DNA from: an uncultured Bacteroidales bacterium
GTDB lineage: Bacteria > Bacteroidota > Bacteroidia > Bacteroidales > UBA932
Length of the DNA stretch: 7,710 bases
Reading direction: 5' to 3'
Assembly: GCA_900317065.1 (NCBI GenBank)
Contig: ONFK01000069.1
Span: 1-7,710 of the forward strand
In this document: positions 1 through 4,989 of the stretch, in pieces
Position numbering within the stretch: the first letter of the stretch is position 1
Layout of the letters: each line of letters opens with the position of its first letter
The notes under the pieces: model-generated
The model's input: only the letters and a program-made list of their open reading frames with translations
The model's database searches: none
What the model was told of the DNA's origin: nothing
Made by a program: the position numbers and the translations under genes

Positions 1-257
1 CAGAGGGCGCGTGCAATACCGAGACGGATAGCTTCGGCCTGGCCTTTGGTGCCACCGCCGACGACGGTTACCTTGACGTCGAATTTGCCTTCGGTCTCAG
101 TCACTGCAAACGGCTGGTTCACGATGTAACGCAGGCTGTCCTGAGGGAAGAAGTCTTCCAGGGGACGGTCGTTGATGGTTACATTGCCAGCACCTGCTGC
201 CAGATAAACGCGTGCAACTGCTGCTTTACGTCTTCCAAGGGCGTGTGTCTGTTCCAT
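1..257 (-). CDS. rpsI: 30S ribosomal protein S9 (5' part, cut by window edge)
   Basis: S9 is a small-subunit ribosomal protein; its C-terminal tail, outside this window, reaches the P-site tRNA. The visible 85 codons start with ATG (bases 257-255) and read [19 protein letters not shown], the typical S9 opening with the GRRKxAVARV signature. Further on come [13 protein letters not shown] text (residues about 29-36), a [11 protein letters not shown] stretch and the conserved [21 protein letters not shown] near residues 65-85 (shown here only as key residues GGGxxGQAxAxRxGIARAL). S9 is usually about 128 residues, so roughly one third is missing off the left edge. It begins 9 bases after the rplM stop codon, so it is almost certainly co-transcribed with rplM from the promoter at 780-810. 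No Shine-Dalgarno sequence is seen, as is usual for this phylum. Identification is very secure. Confidence 0.97.
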   Translation of the reverse strand, partial: MEQTHALGRRKAAVARVYLAAGAGNVTINDRPLEDFFPQDSLRYIVNQPFAVTETEGKFDVKVTVVGGGTKGQAEAIRLGIARAL

Positions 258-266
258 TTGCGACTT

Positions 267-719
267 TTAGATTTCGTTCAACTTGATGGTTTTAGGGTTC
301 TGGGCCTGGTGAGGATGCTCGGGACCTGCGTAAACGTGCAGGTTGTGGAGAATCTGGTCACCAAGACGGGTCTTGGGGAGCATACCCTTTACTGCTCTCC
401 TTACAAGCTCCTCGGGCCTCTTTGCGAGGATCTCCTTGGGAGTGGTGAAGCGCTGTCCGCCCGGATATCCCGTGTAACGGGTATAAACGCGGTCGGTCAT
501 CTTTTTGCCTGTGAGGGCTACTTTCTCTGCGTTGACCACGATGACATTGTCGCCGCAGTCCACGTTGGGAGTGAAGCCGGGTTTGGTCTTGCCGCGGAGG
601 ACAAGGGCAACCCTGGAGGCCAGACGACCAAGAGCGAGATCCGTCGCGTCAATGACCACCCACTGCTTGTCTACAGTCGCTTTGTTAAGCGAAACTGTCT
701 TGTAACTAAGTGTGTCCAC
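267..719 (-). CDS. rplM: 50S ribosomal protein L13
   Basis: L13 is an early-assembling large-subunit protein that binds 23S rRNA. The 150-residue product matches the family's usual length (about 142-155). Visible signatures are WVVIDATDLALGRLAS (residues 20-35), the VDCGDNVIVVNAEKVALTGKK block (about 53-73; key residues DCGD, NAEK, TGKK), RYTGYPGG (81-88) and VKGMLPK (about 110-116), ending with YAGPEHPHQAQNPK. The start is a GTG (719-717). No ATG or other usual start lies between it and the upstream in-frame stop at 738-740, and the resulting opening, (M)DTLSYKT, matches what I recall of Bacteroides L13. It is the first gene of the rplM-rpsI operon and has its own consensus promoter. In related genomes rpsB and tsf often follow rpsI, but that lies outside the window. 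Confidence 0.97.
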   Translation of the reverse strand: MDTLSYKTVSLNKATVDKQWVVIDATDLALGRLASRVALVLRGKTKPGFTPNVDCGDNVIVVNAEKVALTGKKMTDRVYTRYTGYPGGQRFTTPKEILAKRPEELVRRAVKGMLPKTRLGDQILHNLHVYAGPEHPHQAQNPKTIKLNEI

Positions 720-759
720 TGTCTTGATCTTTAATAGTTATACTTAAAAAATTTGCGAT

Positions 760-775
760 CCCTTAAAAATAAGGG
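760..775 (-). other. Short A/U-rich hairpin at the 5' end of the rplM leader
   Basis: Bases 760-765 (CCCTTA) and 770-775 (TAAGGG) form a 6-bp stem with a 4-base loop. It would sit at the very 5' end of the predicted rplM transcript. It is not followed by a U-run in the minus direction, so it does not look like a terminator for sdhC. It could stabilise the mRNA end or take part in feedback control of L13 synthesis, but that is speculation; a 6-bp stem may arise by chance. Confidence 0.25.
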
Positions 776-779
776 GCCG

Positions 780-810
780 CAAAGATAAAAAATTATTTGC
801 AATAATCAAA
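780..810 (-). promoter_or_regulatory. Bacteroidota-type promoter for rplM-rpsI
   Basis: On the minus strand a -33 box TTTG (bases 810-807) is followed after exactly 19 bases by a -7 box TATCTTTG (787-780), a full match to TAnnTTTG. Transcription should begin near 774-776, giving a leader of about 55 bases before the rplM GTG. It lies wholly in the gap between sdhC and rplM, so the ribosomal operon does not depend on sdhC transcription. This is the best promoter match in the window. Confidence 0.75.
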
Positions 811-818
811 ATGAAGCG

Positions 819-1511
819 CTACGCCATCAGGAAATTTGCCTGCACGAAAGCGTTCACTGCAACTGCCGCAAAAATCAGGAAGATAAGGGTGGCGACGATG
901 ATGCCGATCACCTTGAGGCGCTTCATCCAGGTCTGTCCGCTCCAGCCGATGGTCTGGAACATGCTCCAGAAGCCGTGGCAGAGGTGGAACCAGACGGCTA
1001 CGAACCAAATGAGATAGAGGGCAACCATCCACCAGGACTGGAATGTGGTCGTGAGAAGCAGGTAGGGATTCTCCGCCTCGTTGCCGAGGAATTCCTGAAG
1101 CTGCATCTTCGCCCAGAAGTGGCTCAGGTGGAAGAACAGCAGGCCGAGGATGACCAGACCGAGCACGAACATGTTGCGTGCGCTCCAGCTGTCGGCAGCG
1201 GCTTTGCTCGAAACCTCATAGCGCTTGACTCCTCCGCGGGCCCTGACATTCTGCCATGTGAGCCAGCAACCATAACCGATGTGCACCAGGAAACCGAGTG
1301 CGAGGACGGGGACCATGATATCCACGATGGGAAGCGCCATGAAGTCGCAGCCCTTCTGGAAGAGCCCGTCGGGAGCACCGAACTTGCCTGTGAAGGTGTC
1401 GATTACCGAGAAAAAGTTGATGGTTCCGTGCAGAAGCAGGAAGATGATGAGGAAAGCGCCGCTGATGGACTGTATGAATTTCTTTCCGATGGACGAATTG
1501 AAAATAAACAT
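819..1511 (-). CDS. sdhC: Succinate dehydrogenase/fumarate reductase cytochrome b subunit
   Basis: This is the membrane anchor of the quinone-linked succinate:quinone or quinol:fumarate oxidoreductase; in Bacteroidota it normally works with a flavoprotein (SdhA/FrdA) and an iron-sulfur protein (SdhB/FrdB). The 230 residues contain five hydrophobic segments (about 11-30, 60-83, 113-130, 160-180, 200-222). Histidines suited to ligating two hemes lie in them: H28, H77, H128 or H131, and H176 or H179. This matches the di-heme type B subunit (Wolinella FrdC, Bacillus SdhC). WLTWQNVRARG (83-93) between helices is also typical. The open frame runs upstream into pyrH, but ATG at 1511-1509 gives the family's opening (MFIFNSSIGKK) and lies just after the predicted promoter. 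The catalytic subunit genes are not adjacent: pyrH is divergent upstream and rplM, with its own promoter, lies downstream. Direction of the reaction cannot be told from this subunit. Confidence 0.92.
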   Translation of the reverse strand: MFIFNSSIGKKFIQSISGAFLIIFLLLHGTINFFSVIDTFTGKFGAPDGLFQKGCDFMALPIVDIMVPVLALGFLVHIGYGCWLTWQNVRARGGVKRYEVSSKAAADSWSARNMFVLGLVILGLLFFHLSHFWAKMQLQEFLGNEAENPYLLLTTTFQSWWMVALYLIWFVAVWFHLCHGFWSMFQTIGWSGQTWMKRLKVIGIIVATLIFLIFAAVAVNAFVQANFLMA

Positions 1512-1533
1512 CTCTTTTAGTACTTTTGGTCTG

Positions 1534-1565
1534 CAAATATAAGGCATTTCTTGCAAGTTTGCGAA
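1534..1565 (-). promoter_or_regulatory. Predicted promoter for sdhC
   Basis: On the minus strand TATATTTG (1541-1534) is a full match to the TAnnTTTG -7 box. Twenty bases upstream lies TTCG (1565-1562), a 3-of-4 match to the -33 TTTG. Transcription would start around 1528-1530, about 18 bases before the sdhC ATG. It is interleaved with the pyrH promoter on the other strand. Confidence 0.6.
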
Positions 1566-1581
1566 TTTTCCGATATTTTTG
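1550..1581 (+). promoter_or_regulatory. Predicted promoter for pyrH-frr
   Basis: TATTTTTG (1574-1581) matches the TAnnTTTG -7 consensus, and CTTG (1550-1553) stands 20 bases upstream as a -33 box. The start would fall near 1585, about 24 bases before the pyrH ATG. The -33 box is the left half of a perfect 8-base palindrome CTTGCAAG (1550-1557) and lies inside the span of the divergent sdhC promoter. Confidence 0.6.
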
Positions 1582-1608
1582 TTCTCCGCAAACCAAATAA
1601 TAAGCACG

Positions 1609-2313
1609 ATGTATAAGAGAGTACTGCTCAAACTCAGCGGCGAAAGCCTAGGAGGCCCTGCGGGCAAAGGCCTGGATGAGGAGAGCCTGCGCAAATTCGC
1701 CGGCGAGATTGCAAAGGCCGTCAAGGCCGGATACCAGATTGCCATTGTGAACGGCGGCGGCAACATCTTCCGCGGCATCCAGGGCATAGGAAAGGGCTAC
1801 GACCGGGTGACCGGCGACCGCATGGGAATGCTCGCGACAGTCATCAATTCCCTCGCCCTGTGCAGCGCTCTGCGCTCCGAAGGCATCAAGGCAGAGGTGT
1901 TCACCGCCACGCAGATGGCTCCTCTCGCACAGCTGTACACCAGGGACAACGCCGTGGCCGTCCTGGAAGAAGGAGGAGTCGCACTGATAGCCGGAGGCAC
2001 GGGCAACCCCTACTTCTCCACCGATTCGGGAGCTGCGCTGCGAGCCCTTGAAATAGGAGCCGGAGCCCTGCTGAAAGGCACCCGCGTGGACGGAGTATAC
2101 ACCGCCGATCCCGAGAAGGATCCGACCGCGAAGAAATACGACGAACTCACGTTCCAGGAAGCGCTCGTGAAGCACCTGAAGGTGATGGACCAGACGGCAT
2201 TCGCCCTCTGCGAACAGGGGCCCGTGCCCATCGTCGTGTTCGACATAAACACCCCCGACGGACTGCTGAGAGTCCTGAAAGGCGAAAAGGTCGGAACGCT
2301 GGTTCACGCGTAG
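1609..2313 (+). CDS. pyrH: UMP kinase (uridylate kinase)
   Basis: PyrH phosphorylates UMP to UDP with ATP in the cytoplasm, feeding UTP and CTP synthesis; the bacterial enzyme is a hexamer of the amino acid kinase fold. The 234-residue length is typical. Motifs in order: KLSGE (8-12), GGGNIFRG (49-56), GDRMGMLATVINSLAL (69-84), GGTGNPYFSTDS (129-140) and KGTRVDGVYTADPEKDPTA (156-174), the last being the ATP-site loop. The chosen ATG gives the family opening MYKRVLLKLSGES; an in-frame ATG 30 bases upstream lies in the promoter region (ahead of the predicted transcript start) and adds no conserved sequence. frr follows after 75 bases with no recognisable promoter between, so the two are probably one transcript. 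The pyrH-frr pairing is widespread in bacteria. Confidence 0.97.
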   Translation: MYKRVLLKLSGESLGGPAGKGLDEESLRKFAGEIAKAVKAGYQIAIVNGGGNIFRGIQGIGKGYDRVTGDRMGMLATVINSLALCSALRSEGIKAEVFTATQMAPLAQLYTRDNAVAVLEEGGVALIAGGTGNPYFSTDSGAALRALEIGAGALLKGTRVDGVYTADPEKDPTAKKYDELTFQEALVKHLKVMDQTAFALCEQGPVPIVVFDINTPDGLLRVLKGEKVGTLVHA

Positions 2314-2320
2314 GCCTGCG

Positions 2321-2348
2321 GAAAGGCAATGCCGGCCCTCTGCCTTTC
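2321..2348 (+). other. Hairpin between pyrH and frr
   Basis: GAAAGGCA (2321-2328) and TGCCTTTC (2341-2348) form a perfect 8-bp stem. The 12-base loop contains the palindrome GCCGGC (2331-2336). A further GC pair can form on each side if one G (2320) bulges. No U-run follows, so it is not a standard intrinsic terminator. It may protect or process the pyrH-frr mRNA, or tune the ratio of the two products; which of these, if any, is unknown. Confidence 0.4.
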
Positions 2349-2388
2349 GCGGACGGCTTGTTATGAATGAATACAAATAGATAAAAAT

Positions 2389-2958
2389 ATGTTAACAGAC
2401 AGAGCAAAAGAAATCCTGAACGGCGCCGAACAAAAAATGAAGGAGGCCGTTACGTTCCTGGAAGAGGACCTCAAGACCTACCGCGTGGGCAAGGCCAACC
2501 CTTCCATCTTCAACAACGTCATGGTAAACTACTATGGCAGTCCCACTCCCATCCCCCAGGTTTCCTCCGTCAGCAGCCCCGATGCCAAGACACTGGCGAT
2601 CCAGCCTTGGGAGAGAAGCCTCATCCCCGCCATCGAAAAGGCCATTCTCGACGCAAATCTCGGATTCACTCCCCAGAACAACGGCGAAATCATCCGCTGC
2701 GTGGTTCCCGCCCTTACCGAAGACCGCCGCAAGGACCTCGTGAAGAAGGCGAAGGCTGCCGGCGAGCAGGCCAAGGTGGTCGTACGCAACGCCCGCCGCG
2801 ATGCCATGGACCTTCTCAAAAAGGCCCAGAAGAACGAGGGAATGAGCGAAGACACCGAGAAAGAAGGCGAGGCCGAGGTGCAGAAAATCACCGACAAGCT
2901 CGTCAAGAACGTCGATGAAATCGTAGCGGCAAAGGAGAAGGAAATCCTTACAGTCTAG
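2389..2958 (+). CDS. frr: Ribosome recycling factor
   Basis: RRF acts with EF-G after termination to split the 70S ribosome into subunits. The 189-residue product is close to the usual 185. It shows the N-terminal three-helix-bundle strand, the TYRVGKANPSIF segment (30-41), YYGSPTPIPQVSSV (48-61), IQPWE (71-75), LTEDRRKDLVKKAK (109-122) and VRNARRDA (132-139), whose arginines correspond to the 23S rRNA-contacting part of the family. The final helix is highly charged (about 156-188). The ATG follows an A-rich leader without Shine-Dalgarno sequence. It is likely transcribed with pyrH. Its last 11 bases overlap the end of lpxK on the opposite strand, leaving no space for a separate terminator. 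Confidence 0.97.
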   Translation: MLTDRAKEILNGAEQKMKEAVTFLEEDLKTYRVGKANPSIFNNVMVNYYGSPTPIPQVSSVSSPDAKTLAIQPWERSLIPAIEKAILDANLGFTPQNNGEIIRCVVPALTEDRRKDLVKKAKAAGEQAKVVVRNARRDAMDLLKKAQKNEGMSEDTEKEGEAEVQKITDKLVKNVDEIVAAKEKEILTV

Positions 2959-3943
2959 AGAGTATCCGTGCGAAGGCCTGCGCTTCGCCTTCTCCGATGA
3001 AGGATGCCTTCACAGGCACTGCGAAGAGACGCTTGCGTATGGAATCATCCACTTTTTTACAGTCGAGGACGCGGACAGCGTCCTTTTCTGTTGTCAGGAG
3101 GGCTGCGGTGGGATACCTGCGCACGGCTGCGGCGATCGACCGGATGTCCGCTCCGGAGAACTTGTGGTGGTCCGGGAACTTCAGCACATCCACTATCTTA
3201 TAGGTATCGCTCAGGTATGCGCGCAAAGGGGTGTCGTCCGCAATGCCGCTGAAAAGGATGACAGTCTTGGAATAATTGTAGCGCGGGTCGGCTTCCCCGG
3301 GCCATACGGCCACGTGCGCATCATAGTCCACGGTGGTGAAGAACAGCGGCTTGTCACCGTCCAGACGGAGTGTCTTCCGCCATTCCGCCTTCTCGTCCTC
3401 TTCCATCTCGTGCGGGCACTTGGTCACTATCACCACGTCGGCGTCGGCGATGCGGGAAGGCAGGTCCCTGAGCCTCCCGAACGGGAGGAGACTGTCCTCG
3501 AAAATGGGGCGTTTGTAATTCACCAGCACGATGTTGAGCGTCGCGTGGAGTTTCTTGTACTGGAAGGCGTCGTCCAGCACGATGATGTCCGTCCCGTCCG
3601 AGACCAGATTCCTGCACCCTTCCACCCGGTTCTTGTCGACCGACACTTTCACCTCCGGGAACTTGCGTTTGATCTGCAGGGGTTCATCCCCTGCGAACGA
3701 GGCCGTACTGTCAGTCATTACCTGCTGATACCCCTTGCTCTTGCGCTTGTAGCCGCGGGACAGCACCGCCAGCCGCGCCTCGGGGCGCAGTTCCTGCAGA
3801 AGCCGCAGTATCATCTCCGTATGAGGCGTCTTCCCCGTCCCGCCTACGGTTATATTTCCCACGCAGATGGTGGGGACCTCCGCTCCGGGAGCTTTTCTCC
3901 AGGCCCTGGCGGCACGTTTAAGAATCAGGCGTTGTATCAGCAT
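2948..3943 (-). CDS. lpxK: Tetraacyldisaccharide 4'-kinase (lipid A biosynthesis)
   Basis: LpxK adds the 4'-phosphate to the tetraacyldisaccharide-1-phosphate precursor of lipid A at the inner face of the cytoplasmic membrane, so its presence indicates a Gram-negative cell. The 331 residues contain the P-loop VGGTGKTP (33-40), LSRGYKRKSKG (61-71), GDEP (85-88, where the proposed catalytic Asp lies), LDDAFQY (123-129, Walker B region), LPFGRLRD (153-160), DHHKF (258-262, the partner His region) and TTEKDAVR (284-291). The residue after FQ is Tyr129, where His is common. The N-terminus is short: only about 28 residues precede GN, and the stretch is basic rather than clearly membrane-spanning. 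ATG 3943 is the only usual start after the in-frame stop at 4007-4009. It overlaps the end of dusB by 26 bases, suggesting translational coupling. Confidence 0.95.
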   Translation of the reverse strand: MLIQRLILKRAARAWRKAPGAEVPTICVGNITVGGTGKTPHTEMILRLLQELRPEARLAVLSRGYKRKSKGYQQVMTDSTASFAGDEPLQIKRKFPEVKVSVDKNRVEGCRNLVSDGTDIIVLDDAFQYKKLHATLNIVLVNYKRPIFEDSLLPFGRLRDLPSRIADADVVIVTKCPHEMEEDEKAEWRKTLRLDGDKPLFFTTVDYDAHVAVWPGEADPRYNYSKTVILFSGIADDTPLRAYLSDTYKIVDVLKFPDHHKFSGADIRSIAAAVRRYPTAALLTTEKDAVRVLDCKKVDDSIRKRLFAVPVKASFIGEGEAQAFARILSRL

Positions 3944-4931
3944 AGCGTTCAGCGATATTGTCGAGAATGGAATAAAGTTCGGCCGCGTCCAGCGTCGTGA
4001 CCATCTTCATGCGGGTTTCCTTGAAATCCGGCAGGCCCTTGAAGTAGCAGGAGAGGTGCCGGCGCATCTCGTAGATCCCGCGCGGCTCGCCCTTGTACTG
4101 AAGCGAAAGAGTCAGTTGCCGCTTGGCGAGGGCGACCTTTTCCGGCACCGGCAGCGGCGGCAACTCCTCTCCAGTGGCAAGGAAATGCTTGATCTCCCGG
4201 AAGAGCCAGGGGTGACCGAAAGTCGCCCGGCCTATCATTACTGCGTCCACTCCATAGCGGTCGAAGGCGTCGCGGGCCTGCTGGGGGGTGGTGATGTCGC
4301 CGTTGCCTATTATGGGGATGTGCATGCGGGGATTGTTCTTCACTTCGCCTATGAGGGTCCAGTCGGCGGAGCCCTTGTACATCTGGCAGCGGGTGCGTCC
4401 GTGGATGGTGAGCGCCTGTATGCCGACGTCCTGCAGGCGTTCGGCAAGTTCGACTATGATCTTCGAGGATTCGTCCCAGCCGAGACGGGTCTTGACGGTA
4501 ACGGGCCTGCCCACTGCCTCCACGACCGCCTTGGTGATGGCCACCATCTTGTCGGGATAGCGCATCATCCCGGAGCCTGCCCCGCGCCCGGCAATCTTCG
4601 TGACGGGACAGCCGAAATTGATGTCGATCACATCCGCCCCGTGCCCGCCTACCAGTTCGACGGCATGGTCCGCCATCTTCGCGGCCTCGACCATCGATTC
4701 AAGGATATGACCGTAGATCTGGATGCCCACGGGGGCTTCTTCTTCGAGGGTCTTCATCTTGGCAAGGGCCTTCGAGGCATCCCGGATAAGACCGTCGGAG
4801 GGGATGAATTCGGTGTAGACCATATCCGCCCCCTGCTCCCGGCAGAGGATGCGGAACGAAACGTCCGTCACATCCTCCATCGGAGCCAGCAGCACCGGTC
4901 TTTCGCCCAAATCCAGATTCCCTATTTTCAT
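3918..4931 (-). CDS. dusB: tRNA-dihydrouridine synthase (DusB-like)
   Basis: This FMN enzyme reduces specific uridines in tRNA to dihydrouridine using NADPH. The 337-residue product has a TIM-barrel with all expected motifs: LLAPMEDVTD (14-23, FMN site), DINFGCPV (103-110) with catalytic Cys108, VKTRLGW with Lys147, IHGRT with His177 (176-180), PIIGNGD (206-212) and GRATFGHPWLF (234-244), followed by the helical tRNA-binding domain to the end. A TTG three codons upstream (4940-4938) is possible, but ATG at 4931 gives MKIGNLDLGERP, the usual opening. It heads a two-gene unit with lpxK. The predicted -7 box almost touches the start codon, so the message may have little or no leader. DusB is the commonest Dus in this phylum; the precise tRNA position modified cannot be read from the sequence. 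Confidence 0.94.
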   Translation of the reverse strand: MKIGNLDLGERPVLLAPMEDVTDVSFRILCREQGADMVYTEFIPSDGLIRDASKALAKMKTLEEEAPVGIQIYGHILESMVEAAKMADHAVELVGGHGADVIDINFGCPVTKIAGRGAGSGMMRYPDKMVAITKAVVEAVGRPVTVKTRLGWDESSKIIVELAERLQDVGIQALTIHGRTRCQMYKGSADWTLIGEVKNNPRMHIPIIGNGDITTPQQARDAFDRYGVDAVMIGRATFGHPWLFREIKHFLATGEELPPLPVPEKVALAKRQLTLSLQYKGEPRGIYEMRRHLSCYFKGLPDFKETRMKMVTTLDAAELYSILDNIAERYADTTPDS

Positions 4932-4937
4932 AAGGTG

Positions 4938-4945
4938 CAAATTTA
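4938..4945 (-). promoter_or_regulatory. Predicted -7 box for dusB-lpxK
   Basis: TAAATTTG on the minus strand (4945-4938) fully matches TAnnTTTG. I find no convincing -33 TTTG at 19-21 bases upstream (the bases there read TTCT). Transcription would start about 4934, within a few bases of the dusB ATG (4931-4929), implying a near-leaderless message. It forms one arm of an exact inverted repeat with the pepP -7 box. Confidence 0.45.
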
Positions 4946-4956
4946 ATTCTTTTTCC

Positions 4957-4964
4957 TAAATTTG
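4957..4964 (+). promoter_or_regulatory. Predicted -7 box for pepP
   Basis: TAAATTTG (4957-4964) fully matches TAnnTTTG. At the -33 position, 19 bases upstream, stands GGTG (4934-4937), only a partial match. The start would be near 4968, about 22 bases before the ATG at 4990. Together with the dusB box it makes the inverted repeat 4938-4964. Confidence 0.5.
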
Positions 4965-4989
4965 AGAATTCATATCATATGCTCTTCAT

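Larger units (their letters stand above)
4938..4964. repeat. Perfect 8-base inverted repeat of back-to-back -7 boxes
   Basis: CAAATTTA (4938-4945) and TAAATTTG (4957-4964) are exact reverse complements separated by 11 bases. Each arm is read outward as a consensus -7 box, toward dusB on the left and pepP on the right. The symmetry could also serve as a binding site for a dimeric regulator. Confidence 0.6.

Noticed and set aside
243..734. Plus-strand open frame of 163 codons opposite rplM
   Set aside because: It lies wholly antisense to an unmistakable L13 gene and resembles no known protein.
760..775. Terminator for sdhC
   Set aside because: The stem is only 6 bp and no U-run follows it in the minus direction; its position fits a leader element of rplM better.
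1512..1787. N-terminal extension of sdhC into the pyrH region
   Set aside because: It would start upstream of the predicted sdhC promoter and inside pyrH, and adds sequence foreign to the family.
1648..2376. Minus-strand open frame of 242 codons opposite pyrH
   Set aside because: It is the antisense shadow of pyrH in GC-rich sequence; composition is His/Gly/Ser-rich and no family is recognisable.
2349..2388. Separate promoter for frr
   Set aside because: No TAnnTTTG box is present upstream of the frr start; co-transcription with pyrH is simpler.
2970..2992. Possible terminator after frr: stems GCGAAG/CTTCGC or GAAGGC/GCCTTC
   Set aside because: The two alternative 6-bp stems compete, neither is followed by a U-run, and both lie in lpxK coding sequence on the other strand.
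4938..4940. TTG start for dusB three codons upstream of ATG 4931
   Set aside because: It overlaps the predicted -7 box, and MKIG is the usual opening of the family.
3867..4946. Plus-strand open frame of 359 codons opposite dusB
   Set aside because: It is antisense to a dusB gene with every conserved motif intact, and has no recognisable content.
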